From assembly GCA_019635875.1 (NCBI GenBank), contig JAHBYP010000005.1, forward strand, positions 310,001 to 374,000: a stretch of DNA of 64,000 bases, in the 5' to 3' direction. Each line of letters opens with the position of its first letter. The first letter of the stretch is position 1. Below are positions 7,631 to 17,877 of this stretch, piece after piece. Made by a program: the position numbers and the translations under genes. Below the pieces are notes generated by a model. That model made no database searches and had not been told where the DNA came from. It saw only the letters and a program-made list of their open reading frames with translations. The DNA comes from Alphaproteobacteria bacterium (GTDB lineage: Bacteria > Pseudomonadota > Alphaproteobacteria > Reyranellales > Reyranellaceae).

Positions 7631-8707
7631 ATGCACCGAAAAGGCGGGCGTGGCCGCGAGGCGCTGATCGGCGCCGGGCTGGTCTTCGGCAGCCTGCTGG
7701 TCTGCTTCGTGGTCCTGGAGGCGGCGGCCCGCATCGCCGCCCAGCGCGCCTCGCTGTGGCGCTATCCCAACTACATCACGGCCTACCGCACCGCCCTGGG
7801 CTCGGGCGTGCCGAGCCAGCACGACGCCAGGCTGGGCTGGGTGCCGCGCGCCAACTACAGGGGCACCGACCACCAGGAGGCGGTGATGTACACCGCCGAC
7901 GCCGACAGCCTGCGGCAGCACAATTACGACCGCCCGAGGCCCCCCGCCGGGAGCACCATCCTCGCGGTCGGCGATTCCTACACCGAGGGCGGCGAGGTCG
8001 AGGACAACGCCTCCTGGCCGGCGCACCTGGAACGCCTCGCCGGCCGCCGCGTGATCAACGGCGGCATGGGAGGCTACGGCATCGACCAGATCGTGCTGCG
8101 CGCCGAGGCCCTGGTGGCGAAGCTCAGGCCCGACGTGCTGCTGGTCGGCTTCATCGCCGACGATATCGGCCGCGCCGAGCTGACGCGGCGCTCGGGCGCC
8201 GCCAAGCCCTACTTCGTGGTCGAGGACGGCGCGCTCGCCCTGCGCAACGTGCCGGTGCCGCCGCCCGAGCCGGCGCGGCTGGATCTCGCGCGGCGCGTGC
8301 TGGGCCATTCCTTCCTGGTCGACCTGCTGATGCGGCGCCTGGACATGCTCGACTACTGGTACGCCGGCATCACCCTGGAGCACCGCGCCCATCGCGACGG
8401 CGAGCGGGTCGCCTGCCTGCTGATGCAGCGTCTCGCCGTCCTGCCGACCCGCACCGTCCTGGTCGCGCAATACACGCCCGGCGCCTGGCGCAACGAGGCC
8501 GACCGGCGCGAGCAGCGCCGGCTGGTGGCCCATGTCGCGGCCTGCGCGCAGGCGGCGAAGCTGGAGGTGCTGGACACCTTCGATGCGGTGCAGCGCGCGG
8601 TGGCGAAGGACGGCGTCGCCCCGTGGTACATCAACTGGCACATGAACGATGCCGGCAACGCGCTGACGGCGAGGCTGATCGCCCGCCACCTGGCGAGGGT
8701 GCGCTGA
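7631..8707 (+). CDS. Membrane-anchored SGNH/GDSL-type hydrolase, paralogue 1
   Basis: 358 residues. One N-terminal membrane segment (about 13-35, 'LIGAGLVFGSLLVCFVVLE') acts as an uncleaved anchor, placing the catalytic domain outside the cytoplasmic membrane. The SGNH blocks are present: 'ILAVGDSYTEGGEV' with the nucleophile Ser (about residue 118), 'NGGMGGYGIDQ' with the block II Gly, and a late 'NWHMNDAGN' with the catalytic His. The family removes or adds acyl groups on polysaccharides, peptidoglycan or lipids; the substrate is unknown. Its TGA overlaps the ATG of a close paralogue (TGATG) that shares its whole architecture, so the pair arose by tandem duplication and is co-translated. 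Confidence 0.8.
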   Translation: MHRKGGRGREALIGAGLVFGSLLVCFVVLEAAARIAAQRASLWRYPNYITAYRTALGSGVPSQHDARLGWVPRANYRGTDHQEAVMYTADADSLRQHNYDRPRPPAGSTILAVGDSYTEGGEVEDNASWPAHLERLAGRRVINGGMGGYGIDQIVLRAEALVAKLRPDVLLVGFIADDIGRAELTRRSGAAKPYFVVEDGALALRNVPVPPPEPARLDLARRVLGHSFLVDLLMRRLDMLDYWYAGITLEHRAHRDGERVACLLMQRLAVLPTRTVLVAQYTPGAWRNEADRREQRRLVAHVAACAQAAKLEVLDTFDAVQRAVAKDGVAPWYINWHMNDAGNALTARLIARHLARVR

Positions 8708-9780
8708 TGCGCGCCGCATTGGTCAACGCCGCCGTCCTGCTGGCCAGCATCGTCGTCGGTCTGGTCGGCTGCGAGATCGGCGTGCGCCTGCTGAGCGGCG
8801 GCGACAGGCTGTGGGAGTTCCGCAACTACGTCGCCGACCAGGAACAATGGTACGGCCGCTGGCGCACCATGCGGCCCGATCCGCTGCTCGGCTACATCCC
8901 GCGCGACGGCTACGCCGGCACCGACCACGGCTACAGCGTGCACATGACCTTCGGCGCCGACGGCCTGCGCCTGCACCACCAGGGCCGGCCGCCCTCGACG
9001 ATGCAGCCGCCGATCCTGGTCGTCGGCGATTCCTACGCCATGGGCGCGGAGGTCGCGGACGACGAGAGCTGGGCGGCCTACCTGGAGGAGGCGCTCGACC
9101 GGCGGGTGCTGACCGGCGGCGTGCCGGGCTACGGCATCGACCAGGCGGTGCTGCGCGCCGAGACGCTGATCGGCAAGTACCGGCCCGACGTGCTGCTCGT
9201 CGGCCTGATCGCCGACGACGTCGAGCGCGCGCGCATGCGCATCCTGTGGGGCCTGCAGAAGCCGTATTTCGAGATCGAGGACGGCCGGCTCGTGCTGCGC
9301 AACGTGCCGCTGGCCGAACCCGTGCTCGATCCCCGCCTCGATCCGCTGCGCCGCGTGCTGGGCTATTCCTACCTGATGGACGTGGCCATGCGCCGTCTGG
9401 GCCACGTGGCGTATTGGCGGCGCGGCCAGCCCAGCCATGTCGAGCCGGCGCACGACTACGGCGGCAAGGTCGCCTGCCTGCTGATGGACCGCCTCGCCGC
9501 GCTGCGCGATCGGCACCGGGTCAAGGTCGCGCTGGTCGCGCAGTACTCGCCGCAGGCCTGGGAGGCCGAGCATTTCCGCCGCAACGAGGTCGCAGTGGTG
9601 CAGGCCATCGCCGCCTGCGCCCGCGCCCGCGGCATCGACACCATCGACACGTACAATGCCGTCGCCGCCGCGGTGCGCGCGCGCGGCATCGCCGGCTCCT
9701 ACACCGGCATCCACATGAACCCCGCCGGCAACCGCCTCACCGCCGACCTGATCCTCGACTGGCTCAAGGCGCATCCCTAG
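8707..9780 (+). CDS. Membrane-anchored SGNH/GDSL-type hydrolase, paralogue 2
   Basis: 357 residues, same layout as the preceding protein: an N-terminal anchor (about 5-27, 'LVNAAVLLASIVVGLVGCEIG'), then 'ILVVGDSYAMGAEV' with nucleophile Ser, 'TGGVPGYGIDQAVLRAE', 'RPDVLLVGLIADD' and 'GIHMNPAGN' with the catalytic His. The two proteins share long stretches (GYGIDQ-VLRAE, RPDVLLVG-IADD, LRNVP, RRVLG-S). The start codon overlaps the stop of paralogue 1 by one base. The pair may act on the same cell-surface glycan at different positions; nothing nearby identifies it. No acyltransferase-3 partner is in the window. Confidence 0.8.
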   Translation: MRAALVNAAVLLASIVVGLVGCEIGVRLLSGGDRLWEFRNYVADQEQWYGRWRTMRPDPLLGYIPRDGYAGTDHGYSVHMTFGADGLRLHHQGRPPSTMQPPILVVGDSYAMGAEVADDESWAAYLEEALDRRVLTGGVPGYGIDQAVLRAETLIGKYRPDVLLVGLIADDVERARMRILWGLQKPYFEIEDGRLVLRNVPLAEPVLDPRLDPLRRVLGYSYLMDVAMRRLGHVAYWRRGQPSHVEPAHDYGGKVACLLMDRLAALRDRHRVKVALVAQYSPQAWEAEHFRRNEVAVVQAIAACARARGIDTIDTYNAVAAAVRARGIAGSYTGIHMNPAGNRLTADLILDWLKAHP

Positions 9781-9885
9781 GCCTGAAGACACACACGACA
9801 CAATTCAGCGGGCGGCACGACACGCCCAAGGCATCGAGCGCTGGCATCCTCCGACCCATCGAACAAGCGCCCACGGGAGGAGATC

Positions 9886-10647
9886 ATGTCCATCGAGTCG
9901 ACCCTCGCGTCCTTCGCCGCCGGCAGCGGCAACGGCGCATTCCCCTGGCTCAACCGCGGCCAGGTCCTGCTCGGCATCCGCAACCGGCTCGCCAACCCCG
10001 ACATGATCGATCAGGGCGACGCGAGCCTGTGCGGCCCCGCCAGCTTCCTCTACTGCCTGATCAAGGATCACCCGGAGACCTGGGTGACCTACGTCACGCA
10101 GATGTACCTCACGGGCAGAGCGCGGATCCACGGCCTGGAGGTCAAGCCCTCGCGCGACTGCCTCAACGCCAGGCCGACCGGCATCAAGCCGGTCGACTGG
10201 GTGGCGCTCGCCAGCCTGCGCGACTCGGAGAACACGTTCTTCGACTACCAGAGCTCGTCCAACACGGTCGGCGGCATCACCATGCCCGGCACGCTCGCCA
10301 GCTGGTTCGAGAAGGCCGGCTACAAGGGGGTCGCCAACGAGACCAACGTCTTCTTCACCAAGAGCACCGACACGATGAAGACGGCGCTGGGACTGGCCGG
10401 GCAGCGGCGCCGGGTCTGCATGTTCATCAACGACGGCATGGTCAACCGCCCGACCCAGGCCGGTGGCACGTTCTCCACCGCCAATCACTGGGTGGTGCTG
10501 ACCGGCGGCGACGGCGTCAAGGGCGACAAGATCGGCCTGAAGCTGTGGACCTGGGGCAAGACCAAGAACATGGTCGGTTTCGACACGGGCAAGATCGTCA
10601 GCAATTTCTACGGCTACGTCGCGGCCTCGCCGTTCCACGGGAGCTGA
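9886..10647 (+). CDS. Putative papain/C39-like cysteine peptidase-fold protein
   Basis: 253 residues, no signal peptide. The start is ATG 9886 behind a strong GGGAGGAG site. 'DQGDASLCGPASFLYCL' (about residues 43-59) has the look of a papain-like catalytic Cys helix (Cys50, with Gln44 as possible oxyanion residue). 'TANHWVVLTGGDG' (about residues 202-214) supplies the expected His strand, and 'KLWTWGKTKN' follows where the third residue or its Trp support would sit. Bacterial proteins with this pattern include C39-type peptidases and secreted effectors. The next gene starts 3 bases downstream and is probably a partner. Assignment is from spaced motifs only; function and target are unknown. 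Confidence 0.6.
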   Translation: MSIESTLASFAAGSGNGAFPWLNRGQVLLGIRNRLANPDMIDQGDASLCGPASFLYCLIKDHPETWVTYVTQMYLTGRARIHGLEVKPSRDCLNARPTGIKPVDWVALASLRDSENTFFDYQSSSNTVGGITMPGTLASWFEKAGYKGVANETNVFFTKSTDTMKTALGLAGQRRRVCMFINDGMVNRPTQAGGTFSTANHWVVLTGGDGVKGDKIGLKLWTWGKTKNMVGFDTGKIVSNFYGYVAASPFHGS

Positions 10648-10649
10648 CC

Positions 10650-11348
10650 ATGGCCGACGACCAGATCCCCTACGGCCTGTGGTTCCGGCGCTACGCGCCC
10701 TTCGCCACCTTCGGCAGCATCGGTATCGGCGAGTTCGAGGGCGACACGCGCACCCAGGCCTCGGGCTCGATCAGCGACACGTCGCGCACCTATGGCTGCG
10801 TGCTGTTCAGCCGGACCGAGGCCGTGCGCGCCTATGGCGGCAGCAGCGGCACGATCCTGTTCCCCAAGCTCGGCGGCCCGATCCACGGCATGGCGGCCGT
10901 CAAGACGACCTTCCGCAAGGGCGCATCCAAGACCTCCGGGACCATCGCGTTCAGCGCCGGCACCGAAGGCGGCAATCCGCTGGTGCCGGGTGCGCCCGAG
11001 ATCGACACCATCGTCAGCGTCGAGGTAGACTTCTCCCGCCCGGGGCGCATGGAGATCAGCGGCGAGGTGTTCGGCGACAACTTCCCGAACCTGGAAGTGT
11101 TCGTCTACTGCTACCGCTCGCGCACCAGCGCGATTCTCGTCGACGGCCGCACCACCGGCGGGCGCAATTCCGGCCCGGGCTCCCGCCTGTTCGGCTCGCA
11201 CGCGACCCATCGCATCGCCAGGTTCGATGTCTCGCTGTCGCTCGATTCCTCGGGACGGCTCACGGGAGCGTACAAGCCGCCGGCCACATCGCTGACCGAG
11301 TATCCCTCGGTCAAGCCGCTGCAGCGGGAGATGGGCCTCAAGCTCTAG
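10650..11348 (+). CDS. Uncharacterised beta-rich protein paired with the cysteine-peptidase-like gene
   Basis: I do not recognise a family. 232 residues, no signal peptide or membrane segment, starting 3 bases after the preceding stop. The composition (many Gly, Ser, Thr, alternating hydrophobics: 'TFGSIGIGEFEGD', 'VSVEVDFSRPGRMEISGEVF', 'RFDVSLSLDSSGRLTG') suggests an all-beta fold such as a jelly-roll or immunoglobulin-like domain. The tight spacing implies it works with the upstream peptidase-like protein, as inhibitor, carrier or structural subunit. Its 3' end overlaps the convergent gene at 11338-11946 by 11 bases. Confidence 0.6.
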   Translation: MADDQIPYGLWFRRYAPFATFGSIGIGEFEGDTRTQASGSISDTSRTYGCVLFSRTEAVRAYGGSSGTILFPKLGGPIHGMAAVKTTFRKGASKTSGTIAFSAGTEGGNPLVPGAPEIDTIVSVEVDFSRPGRMEISGEVFGDNFPNLEVFVYCYRSRTSAILVDGRTTGGRNSGPGSRLFGSHATHRIARFDVSLSLDSSGRLTGAYKPPATSLTEYPSVKPLQREMGLKL

Positions 11349-11946
11349 CCAGGAACGCGGCCTGCCGCGCCTGCGCCGCCTCGATGCGCGGTGCGCGCGC
11401 GGCACCATCGCCGCCGCTGGTCGCCATCGCCCCCCAGCCATGCCAGCAGTCGATGGCCTGCTCGTAGATCCATGCTGCGCGATCGAGATCGACGGCCGAC
11501 AGCTCACGGGCGACCGCCTCGAGACGCTCGGCGAGCGCCTGGAGATTCTCTCCCGCGTATCGCGGACGCATCGCGAGCTCCCGCACCCTGGCATCGGCCG
11601 CGCCGATGTCGCCCAGGCGCAGCTCCCGCGCCAGAGTCGACAGGCCTTCGGGTTCGCGCGAGGGCTCGGGTCCGGACGGGACGACGCACGGCGGGTCGAC
11701 GACCTCGAACCACTCGCGCATCCGGCCAAGCCGCGGCCCATCGGGCGCGCGCAGGTCCAGGCGCATCGTCGCGTCGCTTCCGACGGCGTATAGTCTCAGT
11801 GTGACGATCAGCGTCGATGTGTCCGCGGCGATGGCGTCGATGCGCCACGTAGCGCCCGCCGCGAAGGTGAGACCCTCGGCATCCGACACCGGCCGCAGCA
11901 GGCGGATCCACCGACCGACGGCGAGATGATCGACCTGGATGGCCAT
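11338..11946 (-). CDS. Hypothetical protein, last gene of the guaB transcription unit
   Basis: 202 residues, family not recognised. The N-terminal 75 residues are predicted beta ('GRWIRLLRPV', 'TSTLIVTLRLYAVG'); a Pro-rich linker (about 86-98) leads to a helical C-terminal half rich in Ala, Arg and Glu ('NLQALAERLEAVARELSAVD', 'AAWIYEQAIDCWHGWGAM'). It lies 13 bases after the 180-residue gene, which itself lies 19 bases after guaB. It converges with the beta-rich gene and overlaps it by 11 bases. No export signal, so probably cytosolic. Confidence 0.6.
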   Translation of the reverse strand: MAIQVDHLAVGRWIRLLRPVSDAEGLTFAAGATWRIDAIAADTSTLIVTLRLYAVGSDATMRLDLRAPDGPRLGRMREWFEVVDPPCVVPSGPEPSREPEGLSTLARELRLGDIGAADARVRELAMRPRYAGENLQALAERLEAVARELSAVDLDRAAWIYEQAIDCWHGWGAMATSGGDGAARAPRIEAAQARQAAFLARA

Positions 11947-11959
11947 CGCTATTGGCGGT

Positions 11960-12502
11960 TCATCGGTGGACCGACGCGACCACCCGGCGCACGAGATCGA
12001 TCGAAGCGGTCGGCCCGGAATCCTCGACCCATACCCGGTGGGCCACGACGATCGCCCGGTCCTCGACGACCAGCACCGTCAGCCGCGAGTCGCGCTCGCG
12101 CGTGTTGACGACATAGGTTCCTTCGCCGCGCTCGATGTCGCCGTCGGTGCGCCAGCGCAGCTTCTCGACGCGTTCGGCGACGAGCCGGCGCGCCGCCGCG
12201 ATCGCTGCCGTCCGCTCACCGACGTGCCGATCCCAGGCCACGATCACGAGGCGCTCGCGCACGGGCGTGATGCTGCCCATGAACGCAAACCCGCCGGCGA
12301 TGCGGTCGAAGCGGAAGACGGTGAAGCCCGACGCAGCTTCGGGCGCGCGCGCTTCGAGGCGCTTGGGCACGTCGACGTGACCGAAGCCCGGCAGATCGCG
12401 CCGCGCCATCACGTCGTCGGATCCGCCGAGCAGCCACCACAGGCCGGCGATCGTCAGGGCCGCGGCCGCGCCGATCCCCAACCAGACCAACATCCTCGGC
12501 AC
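11960..12502 (-). CDS. Hypothetical protein with N-terminal membrane anchor
   Basis: 180 residues from the GTG at 12502, or 177 from the in-frame ATG at 12493; neither has a strong ribosome binding site. A single membrane segment near the N-terminus ('MLVWLGIGAAAALTIAGLWWLLG') is followed by an extracytoplasmic domain of about 150 residues with alternating strands ('FTVFRFDRIAGGFAFMGSI', 'RERLVIVAWDR', 'SRLTVLVVEDRAIVVAH'). No family recognised. It starts 19 bases after guaB on the same strand, so it is likely co-transcribed with guaB and with the 202-residue gene behind it. A nucleotide-metabolism role is not implied by its sequence. Confidence 0.6.
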   Translation of the reverse strand: MPRMLVWLGIGAAAALTIAGLWWLLGGSDDVMARRDLPGFGHVDVPKRLEARAPEAASGFTVFRFDRIAGGFAFMGSITPVRERLVIVAWDRHVGERTAAIAAARRLVAERVEKLRWRTDGDIERGEGTYVVNTRERDSRLTVLVVEDRAIVVAHRVWVEDSGPTASIDLVRRVVASVHR

Positions 12503-12521
12503 GGCGACGGGACGGCGTCGG

Positions 12522-14081
<1,560 letters not shown>

Positions 14082-14223
14082 TCACCAGATATTGTGTCCC
14101 GCTTGTTTTGCAAGGGGTCGGCGATTCGTTGCGTCCGGTCAGGTTCCGGCGCAATGAACCATATATGCTGGCGATGCCGCCATCAGCGTCCAGGTCAGAT
14201 CGGGCGGCGACGGGCAGCTACAG

Positions 14224-14508
14224 TCAGTCGGGGCGCTCGGTGGTCGGATCGATCATCTTGCGCACCTCGGTGATCTTGCTGGCCGGGAAACCACTGATCT
14301 CGGCGTGCTTGCGGATGATGCCCTCGTCCTTGGCAAGATAGACGCAGAACGTCTTGTCGTTGGCGACGTAGCTCTCGAGCCACTGGATGTCCGGACCGAG
14401 GTCGCGCAGGACCTCGTTGGATTTCGCGGCGGCGCCGCGCAGCTGCTCGCGCTCGAAGGTACCGACCTTGGGTATATCCCGCTCGATGATGAACTTGCGC
14501 AAGGACAT
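14224..14508 (-). CDS. DUF4242 (SCO4226-like) small protein
   Basis: 94 residues from ATG 14508. The sequence 'MSLRKFIIERDIPKVGTFE' at the start, 'WLESYVANDKTFCVYLAKDEG' in the middle and 'IIRKHAEISGFPASKITEV' near the end match the ferredoxin-like DUF4242 family, one member of which (SCO4226) binds nickel. Family members sit in many genomes without an established role. It stands alone between the guaB promoter and the DUF1993 gene, all on the minus strand. Cytosolic, no signal. Confidence 0.75.
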   Translation of the reverse strand: MSLRKFIIERDIPKVGTFEREQLRGAAAKSNEVLRDLGPDIQWLESYVANDKTFCVYLAKDEGIIRKHAEISGFPASKITEVRKMIDPTTERPD

Positions 14509-14603
14509 GTCCGCCTCCCTCGCAACGGCTCCGGTGCGGCGCCGTGGCCGCGCCGGAACCCTGGGCCTTTTCATCGCCAGCAGCAACCCCGCCTCCGCCG
14601 CCG

Positions 14604-15113
14604 CTACTGCAGGCCGCCGATGAAGTCGCGCTTGCCGACCTCGACGCCGATGCCGCGCAGGATCGCGTAGGCCGTGGTGACGTGGAAATAGAAGTTCGGC
14701 AGGGCGAAGTGCAGCAGATAGACCTCGCCCTTGAAGGTCATCGGGTTGCCGGCGATGGTCCGCGTGATGTCGCGGCCGTCGCTGCCGTCGATCTGCTCGC
14801 GCCGGAAATCGCCGAGATAGGCCAGCGTCCTGTCGATGCGCGCCCTGCACTCCGCCAGGGTCGCCTCGTTGTCCTCGAACTTGGGCGGCTCGATGCCGGC
14901 GAGCAGCGCCGGCGTGTTCTTGGCGAAATCGGAAGCGATGCGGATCTGGCTCACGAAGGGCAGCATGTCGGGATAGAGCCTGAGCTGCAGCACGACATCG
15001 TCCTTCATCTTCTTCGAGGTGGCGAAGGCCGTGCCCTTGTCGAGCACATTGCCCAGCGCGCGCAGCTGGCGCTGGAAGACCGGCACCGAGGCCGAATACA
15101 TGCCGATGGTCAT
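14604..15113 (-). CDS. DUF1993 family protein
   Basis: 169 residues from ATG 15113. The opening 'MYSASVPVFQRQLRALGNVLDKG' and the later 'LPFVSQIRIASDFAKNTPALLAGIE' and 'NFYFHVTTAYAILRGIGVEVGK' are characteristic of DUF1993, a four-helix DinB-like fold of unknown function. Conserved His residues ('LLHFALPNFYFHVTTAY') could bind a metal as in DinB relatives. It lies 95 bases before the DUF4242 gene; a palindromic repeat separates it from rlmE upstream. Confidence 0.78.
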   Translation of the reverse strand: MTIGMYSASVPVFQRQLRALGNVLDKGTAFATSKKMKDDVVLQLRLYPDMLPFVSQIRIASDFAKNTPALLAGIEPPKFEDNEATLAECRARIDRTLAYLGDFRREQIDGSDGRDITRTIAGNPMTFKGEVYLLHFALPNFYFHVTTAYAILRGIGVEVGKRDFIGGLQ

Positions 15114-15137
15114 GACGATCTCTCTCCTCCTCTCATT

Positions 15138-15291
15138 CCTTCTCCCCGCGAAGGCGGGGAGAAGGTGCCCGAAGGGCGGATGAGGGGCTTCACGGTACCT
15201 CGACGACAACAGACGCTGTTGTCGCGCGAGGAAACCCCTCATCCACCTCGCTGGCGCTCGGCACCTTCTCCCCGCCTCCGCGGGGAGAAGG
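15138..15291. repeat. Palindromic intergenic repeat (CCTTCTCCCCGC...GCGGGGAGAAGG)
   Basis: Nested inverted arms: an outer hairpin of CCTTCTCCCCGCnnnnGCGGGGAGAAGG type at each end and an inner GGCGGATGAGGGGCTT pairing with AACCCCTCATCCACC. It is structured like the units at 5307-5547 and 17723-17865 but with different arm sequence, so probably a sister subfamily. It fills the space between rlmE and the DUF1993 gene. Confidence 0.75.
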
Positions 15292-15296
15292 AAGTC

Positions 15297-16010
15297 CTAT
15301 CTCTGCCCGCCACCGCGAAAGCCGGTGGCGACGACGTACATCTCGGCCGAATCGGCGCGGCTGGCCGGCGGCTTGATGTGCTTGACCTTCTCGAAGTCGC
15401 GCTTGAGCTGCTCGAGCAGCGCGCGCTCGGTGCCGCCGCGCAGCACCTTGGCGACATAGACGCCGCCCGGACGCAGCACCTCGCGCGCGAATTCGTGCGC
15501 CGCCTCGGCCAGCGCCATGATGCGTGCGTGGTCGGTCTGCGGATGGCCGGTGGCGGCGGCAGCCATGTCGCTCAGCACCGCGTCGGCCGGGCCGCCAAGC
15601 CTGGCGCGCAACAGGTCAGGCGCGTCGTCGGCCATGAAGTCGTGGTGCAGGATCTCGGCGCCGGGAATCGGATCGATGGCGGTGATGTCGATGCCGACCA
15701 CCTGCCCGCCCTTCTCCGGCTTCACCCGCTCGACCGCGACCTGGGTCCAGCCGCCGGGCGCGCAGCCGAGATCGACGACGCGCGCGCCGGGCTTGAGGAA
15801 GCGCAGCTCGTCGTCGATCTCGCGCAGCTTGAAGGCAGCGCGCGAGCGATAGCCCTGGCGCTTGGCCTCCTGCACGTAGGGATCGTTGAGCTGGCGCTCG
15901 AGCCACAGGGTCGAGCCGATCTTGCGGCCGCGCGCCGTCTTGACGCGCACGGTCTGGCCGCGGCCGGTGAAGCGGGTGCCTCCCTTGCCGCCCTGCTTTC
16001 TGCTCGCCAT
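15297..16010 (-). CDS. rlmE: 23S rRNA (uridine-2'-O)-methyltransferase RlmE/FtsJ
   Basis: Methylates the 2'-hydroxyl of a uridine in the 23S rRNA A-loop with SAM, late in 50S assembly. 237 residues from ATG 16010 ([11 protein letters not shown]); a basic N-terminus fits RNA binding. The catalytic set is visible: Lys in '[13 protein letters not shown]', SAM loop '[15 protein letters not shown]', Asp in '[13 protein letters not shown]', Lys in '[10 protein letters not shown]', and a Glu near the C-terminus ('ADSAEMYVV'). It starts 2 bases after the ppx/gppA gene, so the two form an operon, a common alphaproteobacterial arrangement. Confidence 0.93.
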   Translation of the reverse strand: MASRKQGGKGGTRFTGRGQTVRVKTARGRKIGSTLWLERQLNDPYVQEAKRQGYRSRAAFKLREIDDELRFLKPGARVVDLGCAPGGWTQVAVERVKPEKGGQVVGIDITAIDPIPGAEILHHDFMADDAPDLLRARLGGPADAVLSDMAAAATGHPQTDHARIMALAEAAHEFAREVLRPGGVYVAKVLRGGTERALLEQLKRDFEKVKHIKPPASRADSAEMYVVATGFRGGGQR

Positions 16011-16012
16011 GC

Positions 16013-17119
16013 TCAGCAGTCGTCGCGTGCGCAGAGCGGATCGGATTCGCGGTCGGCCTCGCGCATCAGGTCGACCAGCACGCCCTCGCGCAGGCCGCGA
16101 TCGGCGACACGGATGCTGCTCACCGGCCACATCCGGCACACCGCCTCGAAGATCGCGCCGCCGGCCAGCGCCAGATCGGCGCGATCGCTGCCGATGCACG
16201 GCACCTGGGTCAGCTCGCGCACCGACATGCGCGACAGCTCCGCGCCGATGCGCAGCACCGTGTCGCGCGCCAGCGAGGAGCCGTCGACCGCCGCGCGGCT
16301 GTAGCGGCGCAGGCCGAGATGGTGGGCGGCCATGGTGGTGACCGTGCCGGAGGCGCCGATCATCTGTACCTCGCCCGAATGCGCGCGCTTGTGCACGCCG
16401 TTGGCGGCGCAGAACGGCTTCAGCGCGTTCTGGATCAGCTCGACCATGCCGTCATAGACGCCGTTGTCCAGCGGCCGTTCCCTGGGCTGGCCGCAGAGCA
16501 CGCCCTCGGTCAGTGTCACCACGCCCCAGGGGATCGAGATCATGTCGACGATGCCGAGCTCCAGGCCGCAGGGCAGGTCGGGCCGCGCCCGAACCATTAC
16601 CCAGACAACTTCGGTGGAACCGCCGCCGATATCGACCAGCAGGGCATAGGGGCGGGCCGGATCGATCAACGACTGGCAGCTGGCCAGCGCCAGCCGCGCC
16701 TCCTCGGCCGGGCTGATGATCTCCAGGTCCAGCCCGACCCGCTGGCGCACCGCCGACAGAAAATCCGCGCCATTGGCGGCGCGGCGACAGGCTTCGGTGG
16801 CGATGTGGCGCGAACGCGTGACGCCGGCGCGCCGGATTTTCGCGGCGCAGACCTCCAGGGCATCCAGCGTCCGGTCGATCGCCTGCTCGCACAGACGCTC
16901 GCAATCGCCGATGCCTTCGCCCAGCCGCACCGGGCGCGAAAAGGCGTCGATGACGTCGAAACCGGTGGCCGACGCGCGGGCGACCAGCAGGCGGCAATTG
17001 TTCGTGCCCAGATCGATGGCCGCATAGGTATGGGCGAAGCGGCCCCGCCGCCACCCGCCTATGTGCTCGACTGCCGTCACCGCCACCTTGTCCCTCGGCG
17101 CCCCATGCCAGTCGATCAT
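16013..17119 (-). CDS. Ppx/GppA family phosphatase (exopolyphosphatase / pppGpp phosphatase)
   Basis: 368 residues. It has an actin-like ATPase fold with phosphate-binding loops '[15 protein letters not shown]' (about residue 33) and '[16 protein letters not shown]', and the family's later '[17 protein letters not shown]'. It hydrolyses inorganic polyphosphate and/or pppGpp; sequence alone does not separate the two. It is shorter than E. coli Ppx and lacks the C-terminal HD-like half, as is usual for this alphaproteobacterial form. It lies upstream of rlmE with a 2-base gap on the same strand. Confidence 0.88.
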   Translation of the reverse strand: MIDWHGAPRDKVAVTAVEHIGGWRRGRFAHTYAAIDLGTNNCRLLVARASATGFDVIDAFSRPVRLGEGIGDCERLCEQAIDRTLDALEVCAAKIRRAGVTRSRHIATEACRRAANGADFLSAVRQRVGLDLEIISPAEEARLALASCQSLIDPARPYALLVDIGGGSTEVVWVMVRARPDLPCGLELGIVDMISIPWGVVTLTEGVLCGQPRERPLDNGVYDGMVELIQNALKPFCAANGVHKRAHSGEVQMIGASGTVTTMAAHHLGLRRYSRAAVDGSSLARDTVLRIGAELSRMSVRELTQVPCIGSDRADLALAGGAIFEAVCRMWPVSSIRVADRGLREGVLVDLMREADRESDPLCARDDC

Positions 17120-17164
17120 GGTACCGCCAAGGCGTTCAGGCGGCGAGGAAAATCCTGCCCTGCG

Positions 17165-17698
17165 TCAACGGAACAGGCGGTCGACACAGGCCGCGCCGAG
17201 GCCGACCTTGTCGTAGTGCGCCCGGCAGAGCGCGATGTACTGGTGGACGTCGAAATGGCCGGCCGGCTCGCCCTGCTCGTCGAGCCAGATCAGCGGGCCG
17301 GTGACGATGAAGAATACCTTCATCGGCTGCTCGCTGTCGTAGGCCACCAGGGTGTGGCTCTCGCCCGGCGTCTCGTAGACGAAGTCGCCGGCCGTGGCCG
17401 TCCAGTCGTGCTCGAGATAGCCCCATTTGCCGGAGATCGTGTAGGCGAAGACCTCGTGCGGGTGGTAGTGCCGGTTCACCAGCCCGGCGCTCTTGGCCAT
17501 CAGGATGTCGCACCATTTGTTCTGCGACGGCGAGATCCACAGCGGCCGCGACGAGACTGTGTCGGTGAACGGCACGTAGTAGCGCTCGTCGTCGGTCGGC
17601 GCGCCCTGGAGGTAGACCTCCTTGAGCGCGTCGGGCTGGAAGACCCTGGCGATTGGCTTGATGTCCTTCCAGAACTCTGACGTCGCGGCTTCGGGCAT
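17165..17698 (-). CDS. Cupin-fold dioxygenase, 2,4'-dihydroxyacetophenone-dioxygenase-like
   Basis: 177 residues from ATG 17698. A single ChrR-type cupin with metal-ligand motif 'LVNRHYHPHEVFAYTISGKW' (His, His and Glu) and a later 'YETPGESHTLVAYD' (His). The match to the acetophenone dioxygenase type (C-C cleavage of an aryl hydroxy-ketone) is by motif and size; acetylacetone-dioxygenase-like activity is the alternative. The neighbours are an SDR dehydrogenase and a LIV-type importer with an AraC regulator, which support a catabolic role for a small aromatic or diketone compound. A palindromic repeat separates it from the SDR gene. Confidence 0.7.
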   Translation of the reverse strand: MPEAATSEFWKDIKPIARVFQPDALKEVYLQGAPTDDERYYVPFTDTVSSRPLWISPSQNKWCDILMAKSAGLVNRHYHPHEVFAYTISGKWGYLEHDWTATAGDFVYETPGESHTLVAYDSEQPMKVFFIVTGPLIWLDEQGEPAGHFDVHQYIALCRAHYDKVGLGAACVDRLFR

Positions 17699-17722
17699 GG
17701 TGGTTTCCTCCTCCAAGTTCAT

Positions 17723-17865
17723 ACCTTCCCCCGCTGGCGGGGGAAGGTGGCGCGAAGCGCCGGATGGGGGTGGTTGGTGCAACACCTCCATCCATCGTGA
17801 CTGACCGCGATACCGCGCACCCCATCCGCCCTTCGGGCACCTTCCCCCGCAGAGCGGGGGAAGGT
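17723..17865. repeat. Palindromic intergenic repeat (ACCTTCCCCCGC...GGGGGAAGGT)
   Basis: Outer arms ACCTTCCCCCGCTGGCGGGGGAAGGT and CACCTTCCCCCGCAGAGCGGGGGAAGGT, each itself a hairpin, flank a centre with GCCGGATGGGG and CCCCATCCGCC arms. It belongs to the same family as 5307-5547 and lies inside the SDR-cupin gene cluster, where it could attenuate downstream expression. Confidence 0.78.
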
Positions 17866-17877
17866 AGGTGGAAGCCA

